In this document: positions 10,735-21,113 of the stretch, one piece after another
Layout: every line of letters begins with the position of its first letter
Numbering within the stretch: the stretch's first letter is position 1
NCBI GenBank assembly: GCA_037178625.1
Contig: CM074136.1
Coordinates: 1,736,001 to 1,800,000 of the forward strand
Source of the DNA: Skeletonema tropicum
Lineage: Eukaryota > Bacillariophyta > Thalassiosirophyceae > Thalassiosirales > Thalassiosiraceae
Direction: 5' to 3'
DNA: 64,000 nucleotides
Notes under the pieces: generated by a model
What the model was told of the DNA's origin: nothing
Database searches by the model: none
Seen by the model: only the letters and a program-made list of their open reading frames with translations
Position numbers and translations under genes: made by a program

Positions 10735-11399
10735 ATGCCTCTATCAACAAAACTGTCCATCGGCGGCGCCGCATTTCTGGCGGCGGCAGTCCCAACATTC
10801 ACCGTTGCTCAAAGTACCTGTCGATGGAGCTTTAGCTCCAGTTGCAAAACCAACCCAAGATCTGCCTTTTACAGTATTATGTTCGAAGTCGACAAAGTTA
10901 GCTCCAATGCAAATATTGATGCCTATCCAGTAACTGCCATTTTTCACTGGGGCCCTGCGAACACAACTGTCACCGACACTTTCAAACCCGGCGTACCTAA
11001 CAACAAAATCAGTGATGAGTATTTCTATGACAGTTATGGATATTATACGACGGGCTTCTCACTCATCTTTGGGAATGGTGCCGCAGGATGTTCTGGGAAA
11101 AAAATTACAGATTTGGATACACTTGAATTGAGTTCTACCTCATGTAAATTTGATGCTGTAACTCCTCCGCCTACGCCGTTGCCTACAAAGGTGGAAACAC
11201 TCGAGCCAACACCTGCGCCTCCGGAGAAACTAATTACTTTGCTCCCGACGAGAAAGCCGACGGTGAAGCCAACGGTGAAGCCAACGGTGAAGCCGACATT
11301 TGAACCCTCACCTCGGCCTTCAAATCCGCCTACGAATCCGCCTACAACTAAGGCACCTGTTGCGACAACCACAACTGCTGCTACGACAACAGTTGCTGT

Positions 11400-11435
<36 letters not shown>

Positions 11436-12855
11436 CACTGAGGCGTCAACAACTACCCCTGATGATGGTGATACATCAGGTGACACTTCTACATCTACCA
11501 CTACCACCACATCTACCACACCTGGTACAACAACATCTTCCACCACTACAACAACAGAAACTTTGTTACAGAGACAAGTTGTCCCTTCATCAATGACACT
11601 TTTCAATGTTGGTAGGTTGGATGATAAAGCATTGAGTAAGTGGGAAACAAAGACGATTCAACAAATTATTCTACATTCTGAAAATGAGGGTATCACTGTA
11701 ACGTTAAGCGATGTATATCAAGAGAATAACAGCAGAAGACGCTTGCGTCAACAAGAAGGGCATAAGCAACATCATTCAAGAATTTTAGCAGATGATGCTT
11801 CTCTGAAAATTGATTTTAACGCAGTACTTGAAACAGAATCAAATGCTGGTTTGACAGAGCAGGATGCCAGTGATATCGTTGTTTCAGGATTTTCAACTTC
11901 GGCTCGTCAGACGGAATACATCTACTCATTGAAATCTGCAGACAGTGCCACATTTGGAGATATTGATAAGATGATCATTTTCGTGGATGGTGACAAGGTG
12001 GTGGCACCAGGTGTTGATGGCAGTCAAAAGCCAGATGGTGGTGATGGAGATGGAGGTATTAGCATGGGAATCATTATTGGAGCAGCAGCTGGGGGAGCGT
12101 TAGTTGTGTTCGCTATTATTGGTTCAATTTTCTACATCAAGAGACATAAGCAGCTTCAACCAAGCAAAGCTGGATCTCCTTTGAAGGATACAAAGGTAGC
12201 AGGAGATGACATTATGGGAAAAGAATGGAGTATGCAAAATGCACCGGAAAGTCCTGATGAAAAGACATGCTCCTCACCTTATCTCGGTACTATTGAGTCA
12301 AGAGAGGGAGAGGATGATGTGAGTACGCTTGGAGACCCATACTTTGGTGAAGCAATTGACGCCAGGGATACTAGCACTGTTGCTGAGAGTATGGTGAGCT
12401 CAGATATGCTTGCTTTAGGAGTAAAACGTAGAGGTGTTGGAAGTAGTAATGCATCACGGATGGACGCAACGACTGCAACTGGCTACACGTCAGCACTTGG
12501 CTCTACTTATCCGATGATGACCTTCGCAGATGATACAACCCTGGATGATGCTTATCAAACGCCTGATGCCATCGGGTATGAAGAAGAGGAGGACGAGGAC
12601 TATGAGCGCATCACAATAGTAGCTCCTCCTGGCAAGCTTGGAATTGTGATTGACAATCCTTCAGGCAACATTCCCTTTGTTCACGCCATCAAAGAAACAA
12701 GTGTGCTTCATGGACAAGTTCACGTTGGAGACTTGGTGTTGGCTGTAGATGAGGTGGACTGTCGTGGAATGCACTCAATGTCAGTGTCCAGGTTGATTAG
12801 TAAACGAAGTGACAGTGCAAGGACACTAAAATTGTTGAGGAACTCGGGTTGCTGA
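10735..12855 (+). CDS. Mucin-like single-pass membrane protein with cytoplasmic PDZ domain
   Basis: A 706-residue single exon. A signal peptide (residues 1-26, ending FTVAQ) leads a roughly 130-residue Cys-containing ectodomain. This is followed by a Pro/Thr stalk with KPTV repeats and long Thr runs encoded by ACT/ACA triplets (about residues 150-290), likely O-glycosylated. A second ectodomain portion follows, then a transmembrane helix (SMGIIIGAAAGGALVVFAII, about residues 443-462) with the basic stop KRHK. The cytoplasmic tail ends in a PDZ domain at about 622-705: GKLGIVIDN carboxylate-binding loop, HAIKETSVLHGQVHVGDLV, RTLKLL. PDZ domains bind C-terminal peptides, so this looks like a link between the cell surface or wall and internal scaffolds. 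Confidence 0.8.
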
Positions 12856-13066
12856 GAACGAACTTAGGAAGAGTTCTGTATATGTGTAAGCTAAATATTG
12901 TTCATGTTTTTTGTTTCAAATTATCGTTTAATCTACATTACACATGGCATGCAACAAGGTGCTTTTCCGGAATCCGGCACAGCCAAGTTTGGAGAACTCC
13001 ACAAATGATTCTTTGTACAATATCGGAATTGCGCCCCTACTTGTGCTAATCTCAACTTCAAACAAG

Positions 13067-13480
13067 TTAGTAGAACCTTCCGTTCTTCTTCGTGGTCATC
13101 CTCCGTTTGATTTGAGCATTGTTGAGGTGGCCTTCATCTTTGGCTCTCTTGGCATCAGCTGCATCGAAGGGAGACATGCCGGCGTAAGGATTCTGTGACG
13201 AGTTGGAGTTGTGTCCCTTGAGAATAGAAACACAGTCTGCGAAACGTTGGCAATCGGCAGGAAAGTCAGATTCTTGGACCTTGGTGGCGATCATCTTGCA
13301 GAAACTATGATCATGGGTGGTTACCTTCTCGTCGTAAGCAGCTGCGAAGAAGCGTGTCAAGCAATAAAGATCATGAGATGTGGTCTTGGATAGGTCAATG
13401 AGATCAACCAGTAGAATAAAACACTTACCGCTAAAGACACCCAGCTGGGATTCTACACTTTGAAAAGGATCGTTCTTCAT
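13067..13480 (-). CDS. Small protein of unknown function, two exons
   Basis: The frame runs unbroken from 13480 to 13067. A canonical intron (GTAAGT at 13428, ending CGCAG at 13342) suggests exons 13480-13429 and 13341-13067, giving 108 residues. The spliced product reads SQLGVFSAAYDEKVTTHDHS and drops an unlikely hydrophobic insert. Cysteines occur in FCKM, DCQRFADC and nearby, but the spacing does not fit a CHCH domain. The C-terminus is basic (KRRMTTKKNGRFY). No family was recognised. Intron retention would keep the frame open, so both forms are possible. Confidence 0.5.
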   Translation of the reverse strand: MKNDPFQSVESQLGVFSGKCFILLVDLIDLSKTTSHDLYCLTRFFAAAYDEKVTTHDHSFCKMIATKVQESDFPADCQRFADCVSILKGHNSNSSQNPYAGMSPFDAADAKRAKDEGHLNNAQIKRRMTTKKNGRFY

Positions 13481-14359
13481 TGTAGTGGAGATGTTTATTT
13501 AGATCTTTGCTCTGTTCAGCTACAATAAGCAGATTATGGGAAGAGGAGGTGTTCTTCTGCATGCAGCATGGATGTCGAATTCGAAACATCAAGCGAAGTG
13601 CCGGGAGTGGCATCAAAAATCAAACAAAAGATTGAAATCTTCTTAGATTCCAGAGCGATGAGGAACTTGTAAATTGTAGTACTGTTTTCTACTGAGGAAT
13701 TCGCCAATGAGTAAAGGTTTTGTCCTGAGCGGGATCTAAGACTTGTGCTGAGCCGGATTAAAGACTTCTATCTATCGAGTTAAGACTTCTATGCAACATA
13801 TACTTTTCTACTGCATCCTCCCTTGTGAGAAAGGTGTCTTCGAGTCTCGTCAGCCGGCCGGCTATCTTAAGTGTGTAGATTGCTTGTGGTGATGATTACT
13901 TAGGGTGATGTACTAAGGAAATGTTGCTGAAAATTGATTGTGATGAGGCACAGCCACACGATTGAATGAGGTGCGGTGGTGTTCAGAAACACACTCTGGG
14001 TGAAAATAAACTACGCAGCTATCTACAGGACAAAAGTTTGCAACGCAATTTGGTTCTATTAAGATTACATAGTAACTGATATAGTAGGTTCCCAAGTGCG
14101 TGCGTATTGAGAACGCTCCTCGATCAATCGTAGTTCATGACGTATCCCGACACAAACCAGAAGTTTTGCTGTAAATGGGAAACGGTATTTCAGCAGCATT
14201 TGTCCACGCCACAACATCTAATGTGATGTAGGGGAGAATGCTGGCGAAAAGTATAAAGTGTGGCATGGTGCAGACTATCCTCCTATGCTGTTGCGAAGTC
14301 TACACCTGTCCTGTGTGTTGTTATTTGAGTACCTATTGTTTTTCTCAACATGAACGAAC
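13481..14359. other. Intergenic region
   Basis: About 880 bp without convincing coding potential. It contains a degenerate repeat of the form (aa)gacttctat(c/g)... near 13735-13795. It serves as the 5' flank of the small gene on the left and the 3' flank of the antenna gene on the right. Confidence 0.5.
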
Positions 14360-15010
14360 TTAGTTTTGGAGGTTGAGGATAAGAGGTGTCTCGTTAACCA
14401 ATTCCTGGGCAACGGCTCCGGCGAATGCAAGCATAGCAAGACGTCCGTTCTGAAGTTCCTTCAATGAGTACTCAGCAAGCTTCTCTTCTGATTGCTCGGG
14501 GTAGAGTCCAGTTTCAAGGATCTTGGCGTTGGTACGGGTTCCTGGCTCGGTCTCAATAAGACGGATGGCCTCAAGAGCGGAGATAACTCCAAGAGTCAAT
14601 CCAAGCCAAAGAGGATCGGTGTTGAATGCCTCAAGAGCAGTTCCAGTGGGGGCAAGGAAGTCATCTCCGTAAGCTCCGCTGGCGGCGTAGCTCTCTGGGA
14701 CAAGGAATCCGATGATACCCAATTGGGCGAATCGGCCGTGCATGATCTCAACCTCACGGTAACGGGTGAGCTCCTCTGGTGAAGCCTTGGCGGCGAAACC
14801 AGCGGGGTCGAAGAAGCCAACAGGTGGGAGGTCTCCGATGAGGCCAGTGGGGTTTACATTTCCGGCGGCGGCTCCGAAGCTGATGTTCTTCTTCTTGGGA
14901 GCATCCTTAACGGCGCGGGTGGCAGAGAGAGCACTTCCGCTCTTGGCAACAGGAGCAGGAGCGAAGGCGGCAGCGCCGGCGAAGAGGGTGGAGATAACAG
15001 CGAGCTTCAT
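14360..15010 (-). CDS. Fucoxanthin chlorophyll a/c-binding antenna protein (FCP/LHC family)
   Basis: A 216-residue protein started at the ATG at 15010; the open frame upstream is leader. MKLAVISTLFAGAAAFAPAP is a diatom bipartite plastid leader with the AxAF cleavage motif. Mature features are LHC helix signatures: YREVEIMHGRFAQLGIIGFL (helix 1, with Glu, His and Arg chlorophyll or salt-bridge residues) and ELQNGRLAMLAFAGAVAQEL (helix 3). The middle helix is LWLGLTLGVISALEAIRLIE. The protein binds fucoxanthin and chlorophylls a/c in the thylakoid and feeds excitation to the photosystems. Whether it belongs to the Lhcf, Lhcr or Lhcx subgroup cannot be fixed by eye. It is a normal-length, intact, single-exon gene that shares a divergent spacer of about 380 bp with the J-domain gene. 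Confidence 0.95.
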   Translation of the reverse strand: MKLAVISTLFAGAAAFAPAPVAKSGSALSATRAVKDAPKKKNISFGAAAGNVNPTGLIGDLPPVGFFDPAGFAAKASPEELTRYREVEIMHGRFAQLGIIGFLVPESYAASGAYGDDFLAPTGTALEAFNTDPLWLGLTLGVISALEAIRLIETEPGTRTNAKILETGLYPEQSEEKLAEYSLKELQNGRLAMLAFAGAVAQELVNETPLILNLQN

Positions 15011-15389
15011 GGTGGTAGTGTAGAGGATGATAATTTGCGATGATCGAAAAGAATGGCATGCATGTGTTGGCTGTTGGTGGGTGAAGAGATTTGGATTTGC
15101 TTCAACTACGTCATTAGCGAAAAGGGAGCATATCCCCGTAATTAACAAACTTCCCACATTACCCAATGATGATTTCAAATAAAAGAGGGCAAAGCCCCTA
15201 ATGTTTAGCCCTTGTGAGATACGCAGCGTGGTCGAGGTTGCCGGAAGCAAGGGAGAAGAAAGAGAGAAAAGAGGAGGAAAAGAGGAGGAAAAGAGGTGGA
15301 ATGAAAAATAATGATCACTTCCAGGTTGCAGTTGCAAACAATCATGTCCATGAATCATCATTCAAAAAGACATCAATCATGATGAAACC
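15011..15389. promoter_or_regulatory. Divergent promoter region, FCP / J-domain gene
   Basis: This spacer must contain the promoters of the leftward FCP gene and the rightward J-domain gene. A purine-rich tract (aagaggaggaaaagaggagg) lies at about 15267-15298. No defined factor site can be named. Confidence 0.45.
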
Positions 15390-16349
15390 ATGATGCGGCG
15401 GCTATTACATAGGAAGCTTCTAATATTGGCTCTGCTCGTAATCTTGTGCATATCATCATCAATATGTTTAGCAGATGATGATGACGATTTTCTCGCAGAA
15501 ATCCTAGCAGAAGAGGCCCGACATGAAGAGGAGGCTGCTCAGATGGAAGCAGAGGCAAGAGAATATGAAGCCATAAAAGCTCGTCAATATTCTGGGAATG
15601 CTGGTAATAATGCTAACAACAATATGGGTGGAGGAGGAAAACCAAAAATGGGAGGTGCTGGAAGAACGATGCCAAAAGGTGCTGGTGGAAACAACTTTTC
15701 CAAAATGGAAGAAGAATTGAAGAAAAAAGAAGCTGAAAAAGCATCATTGAAAGCAGCTAAGGAAGAGGAAGAAAAAGAGCAGGAGGCAGAACGGATACGT
15801 CTGAAAAGGGAGGCGGCATTTGAAGCAGATTTGAAAAAGATGAATGAAGAGCAGAGAAAGAAAGCACAACAACAAAAGAAAAAGGATGCCAAGATAGTCA
15901 ATCGCATACTCAAGGCATCTAAGTCAGGAAAGCACTATGCTGTTCTTGGAATACGAAATTTTGAGTTTCAACTTGGTCCCTACTACGTGTTCAATTTCTC
16001 GATTGGTCCATTAGTGCTCTTTAGAGTGAAGACGAAAGCAATCAAGCGAGTTTATCGAAATTTGGCAAGAACTGTTCATCCGGATAAGAACAAAGATGGC
16101 AGGGCTGAAGAAGCTTTCCATGCATTAGAGCAATCTGCCGCTATCCTTACAGATGAGAAACAGCGACAAGATTACGACAAGAAAATCATCTCGGCAAGGC
16201 GCAGGAGGAACAAATACGCTGTCGATTCAGTAATGAGAGTAAGTCATACTGTGTGGAGTCAGACTGCGTCCACTTTCAAGATGACAAAGAAAGTGTTGGG
16301 TCCATTTAGTACGCCGATATTGGTTGTAGGTGCTTTAATAATGCCTTAA
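15390..16349 (+). CDS. J-domain protein with signal peptide and interrupted J-domain
   Basis: A 319-residue single exon. A signal peptide or anchor (LLILALLVILCISSSICLA) is followed by an acidic segment, a Gly/Asn-rich patch and a long charged coiled coil (KMEEELKKKEAEKASLKAAK onward). The J-domain starts near residue 182 (HYAVLGI). It has the catalytic HPDK motif at about residue 229 (RTVHPDKNKDGRAEEAFHAL) and ends LTDEKQRQDYDKK. Between helix I and helix II sits an extra segment of about 20 hydrophobic residues (NFEFQLGPYYVFNFSIGPLV) not present in ordinary J-domains. A C-terminal hydrophobic tail ends the protein. It is likely an ER-resident Hsp70 co-chaperone. Confidence 0.8.
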   Translation: MMRRLLHRKLLILALLVILCISSSICLADDDDDFLAEILAEEARHEEEAAQMEAEAREYEAIKARQYSGNAGNNANNNMGGGGKPKMGGAGRTMPKGAGGNNFSKMEEELKKKEAEKASLKAAKEEEEKEQEAERIRLKREAAFEADLKKMNEEQRKKAQQQKKKDAKIVNRILKASKSGKHYAVLGIRNFEFQLGPYYVFNFSIGPLVLFRVKTKAIKRVYRNLARTVHPDKNKDGRAEEAFHALEQSAAILTDEKQRQDYDKKIISARRRRNKYAVDSVMRVSHTVWSQTASTFKMTKKVLGPFSTPILVVGALIMP

Positions 16350-16422
16350 TAATAATAAGTAGTATCAAGTGCACAAAACATTGTGTAGTGGGCCAACTTT
16401 TGAATCAAATATTCTTATTTCT

Positions 16423-16893
16423 TCATTCCAATTCAGCGTCAGCACCATAATCCCAACCATCGCAAGTCGCTGGAAACAAATTCTTATATTTAATAGCTTT
16501 CCTTGGCTCAGCCATCATATGCTCCACAGTCTTTCTCCACTGCGCATAGTGGTTCGTGCCCTTATGTGCCGCAGGTGCATCAGCATTCTTGTATACCTCC
16601 ACAAGCACGAACTGGGTCGGGTCATCTTCCTGTTGAATCACATCAAACCTTGAGATACCTTCTTCTTGTGATGATGCACGCGCATTCTCGAGTGATGCTT
16701 GCATGAAAGCGTTCTCGGTGCCAGGTTTGACAGATACAAAGACGTGAACGCAGAGATAATCTGCTTGAGACGAGAATGCGCGCAACAAGTTGGAGGAGGT
16801 ATAATTAGCTGCTGCTGCTGCGTTTGTGATGAAAGGACGCTGTGCAGCGCGATGTGCACATCGAGATGAAAGCGTGGAAGCTGCACGCCACAT
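16423..16893 (-). CDS. ABM-domain (antibiotic biosynthesis monooxygenase-like) protein, probably organellar
   Basis: 156 residues. The first 45 are Arg/Ser/Ala-rich without acidic residues ([20 protein letters not shown]), like a mitochondrial presequence. The remainder is the ferredoxin-like ABM fold: [56 protein letters not shown] and [13 protein letters not shown]. These match LsrG/YgiN-type proteins, which act on quinone-like or signalling substrates. The specific substrate is unknown. The 3' end lies close to the 3' end of the convergent J-domain gene. Confidence 0.8.
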   Translation of the reverse strand: MWRAASTLSSRCAHRAAQRPFITNAAAAANYTSSNLLRAFSSQADYLCVHVFVSVKPGTENAFMQASLENARASSQEEGISRFDVIQQEDDPTQFVLVEVYKNADAPAAHKGTNHYAQWRKTVEHMMAEPRKAIKYKNLFPATCDGWDYGADAELE

Positions 16894-17214
16894 AGTATTT
16901 CTATTTCAGTTCACACACTACTTCTTTATGGTAGGTGCCCTTGCTGTGTTCGCCAGCTAAAAATATCAGTGAAAATGATGAAAAAATGCGGGAACCATCA
17001 ACCACTAGAGATATTCGTACTGCCAAAGCGCTGCGCCTAAACCCCAAACCAAACGCCAATAGATCCAAAGATGCCAACGCAACTGGCAACTACTGACCGA
17101 TGGGCCATCCAACGCTGTCAACAGGCTAGATAACAGGCTCTGCTGTAGGGTGTTGTCAGACAATGTGTGAAGTAGCGTTGTGTCGCTGAGGTGCTTTTAA
17201 GCTACACAATCATC
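16894..17214. other. Divergent intergenic region
   Basis: No coding sequence recognised. Between the ABM gene (leftward) and the secreted duplicated-domain gene (rightward). Confidence 0.45.
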
Positions 17215-19191
17215 ATGACGCTCCTCCTTTATCGCTGGGGACGTCTATCGTTACTACTGCCGCTTTTCTTGCTCGCAGCGTTGATAAATAGTTATCTTCC
17301 TGGTATTACAGAACAACAAAGAAGTCTGCAGCAAAGCGGTGAAGTCTTGTGCAATAACGCAGTTGCTACCTCTTCCTTATCTGACGACACATCATTATCA
17401 GCTACAGCATCATCAGCCTATGGAGTTCTATTCACTGTCTCTTCATCAACTAATGAGAGGGTAGACATAACTTCAGTTGGATTTTATGTAGATAAAAACG
17501 AATTGGGTGCAAGAGATTTTGTGACCTACGAAGTTTGGACTCGTCAAGGACACTATGCCGATCCGGATCGCACCAATGCCGGAAGTGGAGGTCTGCCTCT
17601 CAATGCAACATTTGATTATAGAGGCAAATTTGAGTTTTGGGATCGAGTTGCTGTGGGAACATTCAATCAGTTCAATCTGCAACGGGGAAACTATTTTCAA
17701 GTTCCTTTTGCCAGATTCACAAACACATTCATTACCGGGGGTGAAGTTCGATCGTTTTATGTAACGATAAAGGAAGTTGGTGTATTGATGCAATCAACAC
17801 TGGAGAATTGGGAAGATTTTGGTGACGAACAATTGATTTTTCACTGTCTTGAGAATGGTGGTGGAACTACCTCGTGCCAGAAAAATGGTGGTGGCGAGAA
17901 GTACCCAATCATTCACATTGGAGAAGGAGTTGTGTCTTATCCTTTCTATACAGAGCCGTATTTCTACCATCCTAAAAAGTTCATGGGATCTATCTACTTT
18001 TCTGATGAATGTGCCACTCATTCTCCTACTGCAGCGACTGTAGCTCCGACGAGGATGCCAACAGATAAACCAACTGCGGCAATGACTATAATGCCTACAA
18101 CGCCAGAACCGACAGTTGCGCCAACTGCAACTGCATCCCCTACTCCACGGTATTTCTTTGAAGAAAACAATAGTTGCTATTGGTTCTTGTCAACTGATGC
18201 CCAGTATGAGCTATTCAGCAATGTGACATCGTCATCGTATGGGATGCTATTGCCATTGCAATCCAACGAAGAGGACAACAATGGTGTGATCATCACTTCG
18301 CTTGGATTTCACGTTAATTTCGATTCTATACCTTCCCAAAATGAAGGAAGTGTGAACTATGAGGTCTATGCTCTTGTCGTAAGCGGTTATTACGCTGATA
18401 CAAATAGAACTTCGATGAAGTTTGATTATCGAGGAGACTTTCCATTCTGGAAAAAGATCTCGCATGGGACTGTTGTAATCGAAGATAGAAACAGTGACTA
18501 TTTCCAGATCCCATTCGATAACTTCCCTCCTACCTATATTCCTCCGAACGGAGGAGTTCGTTCATTTTATCTAACACTTAATGCACCGGCTTTGATATAC
18601 AAGGAATTGGATAAGAAACAAGGAATTGGCAAGAAGCAGAAAGATGACGATTATAACAGGAATCGAAAAAGGGGAGACACACCAACATTGATGATTGGAG
18701 AGGTAGTCATTGGTTATCCATTCGTTAGCGCAGAGTTTCTTTACAGTCCAAAGCAGTTCGTTGGTAAGATATTTCAAGACTACGAGTGTCCTTCTCAATC
18801 ACCGTCATTACAGCCAAGTCAAGATCCAACTCAAACACCTTCGAAAACACCTTCAGGGAAGCCTAGCAAATCACCGTCGTCGCAGCCAAGTGCAGCACCT
18901 TCAGGGAAGCCTAGCATCTCACCAGAACCAACCAAAAGCCCAAGCTCTTATCCGTCACCCAGCCCCAGCATCTTACCGACAACATCACTCCCTCCTTCTC
19001 CGGCCCCATCAGACCAGCCAACTTTAACTCCTTCTTCTTCATTGAACCCGACCAGCACCAGGATACCGACAGATAGTCCCACTTCGTCGCCAGTTCAGTC
19101 TCTCAATAGAGCGAACTCTTCGTCTTCGATGACGCAACAAAAATATGTAGTGCGAGCAATAATGTGTACTGCAGCTCTTTTGATGTGCTAG
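17215..19191 (+). CDS. Secreted/cell-surface protein with duplicated domain and PS-rich stalk
   Basis: 658 residues from the ATG at 17215, which gives a clean signal peptide (LLLPLFLLAALINS). Two homologous modules follow at about residues 45-275 and 320-530. Their parallel motifs are ITSVGFYVD / ITSLGFHVN, YEVWTRQGHYADPDRT / YEVYALVVSGYYADTNRT, FDYRGKFEFW / FDYRGDFPFW, YFQVPF / YFQIPF, VRSFYVT / VRSFYLT, and GEGVVSYPF / GEVVIGYPF. A Pro/Thr linker joins them. A Ser/Pro stalk (PSGKPSKSPSSQPSAAPSGK repeats) leads to a short hydrophobic C-terminus (AIMCTAALLMC), which could be a GPI-attachment signal. This arrangement is typical of diatom wall or surface proteins. No enzyme motif is seen. Confidence 0.75.
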   Translation: MTLLLYRWGRLSLLLPLFLLAALINSYLPGITEQQRSLQQSGEVLCNNAVATSSLSDDTSLSATASSAYGVLFTVSSSTNERVDITSVGFYVDKNELGARDFVTYEVWTRQGHYADPDRTNAGSGGLPLNATFDYRGKFEFWDRVAVGTFNQFNLQRGNYFQVPFARFTNTFITGGEVRSFYVTIKEVGVLMQSTLENWEDFGDEQLIFHCLENGGGTTSCQKNGGGEKYPIIHIGEGVVSYPFYTEPYFYHPKKFMGSIYFSDECATHSPTAATVAPTRMPTDKPTAAMTIMPTTPEPTVAPTATASPTPRYFFEENNSCYWFLSTDAQYELFSNVTSSSYGMLLPLQSNEEDNNGVIITSLGFHVNFDSIPSQNEGSVNYEVYALVVSGYYADTNRTSMKFDYRGDFPFWKKISHGTVVIEDRNSDYFQIPFDNFPPTYIPPNGGVRSFYLTLNAPALIYKELDKKQGIGKKQKDDDYNRNRKRGDTPTLMIGEVVIGYPFVSAEFLYSPKQFVGKIFQDYECPSQSPSLQPSQDPTQTPSKTPSGKPSKSPSSQPSAAPSGKPSISPEPTKSPSSYPSPSPSILPTTSLPPSPAPSDQPTLTPSSSLNPTSTRIPTDSPTSSPVQSLNRANSSSSMTQQKYVVRAIMCTAALLMC

Positions 19192-19475
19192 CTTGCATGT
19201 CTAGATTGGAATTGGAGAGCTTTGGCTCTCTGGCATGCCCGCCCTACTCTGTTTACTAAGTACTACCGTAAGGCTGAACTATTTCATCGCGCCTCCCTCA
19301 TACTTAGTATTAGTAGGTGTTGCTTGTGGATACTAATTCAACTTAGCGTCAAAATTATGAGATTTTACTTTTTACCATTCTTCTAGGAACCATGTTCTTT
19401 TTCTTCCACCAAAGTATCTAGTTATATTACAGATATGCTGTCCTCCACCATCATGGATGCAACTGACCTACAATT

Positions 19476-20570
19476 TTACACCTTTGATTGCATTTCTTGC
19501 TCCTTTTGTAAAAGAGGAGCAGAAGGTGGTGGTGCATTCTTGGCATTCTCACTCATCTTGACAAAGGTATAGATCAAGGATCCACCCAACACGGTGAAAA
19601 TACCCAACACTCCCATAACTGTAGGTTGGTTGCCCCATATGTAAAATGCCATCAGTGACTGCAGAGCAGCCTTGGCTGTTCCAGAAATGTTATGTGTAAG
19701 GGGACTAGTGGCCTTAATTTGAAGCACTGTCACAATACCAATTGAAAATCCAAAGAATCCTGCCACAGACATGGCAGACCAGAATGCAGACGATTTGAGT
19801 TGCTCCTGAGCGGCCATGATGACATCTCCCTCAAAGTAGACAATTAGAGGAATGAACAAGACTGAAGCGTTGACATTGTTGTAGAATGTAAGTTTCCAAT
19901 GGTTGTCATCAACAACGGGGAGAACTTTCTTGGTGAAGATGGAATTGAGCGACACAAAGAGAGAGGACATGACCCCCGCGAGTGTCCCAAGGAGAGAAAA
20001 GTTGAGTTCTCCATGTGATCCCATTAGAAATCCGGCGATGACAATCCCAAGACATACAAGAGTTTTGCAGGAGGTGGGAATGCCAAGGAAAATTCTAGAG
20101 AAGAAGACATTGAAGACGATGGTCAAACTTCTGGCGACGTTGTAGAATGACACCTCTACCCACTTGAGACACAAATTGTTGAATGTGATCATCCCCACAA
20201 ACACCAAGGAGAGCGGGAAGATCCTTCTGGCTGTCCCCATTGCATACTCTGCCTTTGGGAATTGCGCGAAGAAGCTGGGCTTGGGAGGTTTGCTGGGCAT
20301 GCTCTCTCCATTCTCATTGACGCTGACTGCCGTATATTGTGGACTTGAGGCAGCATTCTTCTGTGCACGCTGTCCGCACAACCCAGCCATCCAGCAGATC
20401 ACGACGGTGACTACGCACTGATACCATGTGACGAAGAGAGGAGCGGGAATGGAGATTCCCTCGTTAGACATGAGAATTTTGTTGAGGTACACCATAGAGA
20501 TGGATACTACCCAATATGTCCCCACTACGGAGGCGATGTACACGGCTTGTGCTTGCGATGATTCACTCAT
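19476..20570 (-). CDS. SLC35/TPT-family nucleotide-sugar transporter, GDP-fucose-transporter-like
   Basis: A 364-residue single-exon membrane protein of the drug/metabolite transporter superfamily with about ten helices. Diagnostic stretches are VYLNKILMSNEGISIPAPLF, TWYQCVVTV, NNLCLKWVEVSFYNVARSLT, GFLMGSHGELNFSLLGTLAG, SLNSIFTKKVLPVVD and FYNNVNASVLFIPL. These follow the SLC35C1 GDP-fucose carrier pattern of the Golgi, and the length is the same as in animals. The C-terminal LLQKE plus charged tail suits ER/Golgi sorting. Plastid TPT members share the fold, but no plastid leader is present here. The substrate call is an inference. Confidence 0.85.
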   Translation of the reverse strand: MSESSQAQAVYIASVVGTYWVVSISMVYLNKILMSNEGISIPAPLFVTWYQCVVTVVICWMAGLCGQRAQKNAASSPQYTAVSVNENGESMPSKPPKPSFFAQFPKAEYAMGTARRIFPLSLVFVGMITFNNLCLKWVEVSFYNVARSLTIVFNVFFSRIFLGIPTSCKTLVCLGIVIAGFLMGSHGELNFSLLGTLAGVMSSLFVSLNSIFTKKVLPVVDDNHWKLTFYNNVNASVLFIPLIVYFEGDVIMAAQEQLKSSAFWSAMSVAGFFGFSIGIVTVLQIKATSPLTHNISGTAKAALQSLMAFYIWGNQPTVMGVLGIFTVLGGSLIYTFVKMSENAKNAPPPSAPLLQKEQEMQSKV

Positions 20571-21113
20571 TTTTAGTTTGGAAGAATTTGATGGAATTTG
20601 AGAATAGTTCAGGAAGATACGATTTGAATGACTGCAATCTCTACACGACGGAAACTGAGATTATTACTTGATTGGCGCACTGCTGCAGGGATCAAAAGTG
20701 GATGAATTATTGGCTGTAGAAGGTAATGAGTGAATGAATGGATGCTGGCTGCATCTATTGTTATTGTTGTGTTGTACAGAAATTATGTCTCAATGATTTC
20801 ATGCCAGTGACTTGATGACCCTGCTGGTGAATGACTGCAAGCAAAGCGCAAAAGTGTGAGAAGAAAGGGGGTGGGGCTGATCTGCCTACATAACTACTTT
20901 ATGTACTCTAAATATTTTACTTGTATTTCCTCCGTATGGTACTTATTATCTTTGCTCCAATCCCAAGGACATTAGCTAAATTAGCAATTTCACTCCGCCC
21001 AAAGCCCAAAAACAAACACAAGCATGTCGACATGTTGGAGTTGACAATCTTCTATTAGATATAAACTTGATATGATTAGGCCGAGCCGCTGCTAGAGAAT
21101 AATAGCATTGAAA
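20571..21113. other. Divergent intergenic region
   Basis: No gene seen. Between the nucleotide-sugar transporter and the Kelch-BTB gene; presumably holds both promoters. Confidence 0.45.

Noticed and set aside
11043..11606. Minus-strand open frame rich in Val/Gly
   Set aside because: It is the antisense image of the Thr/Pro repeat tract of the PDZ protein.
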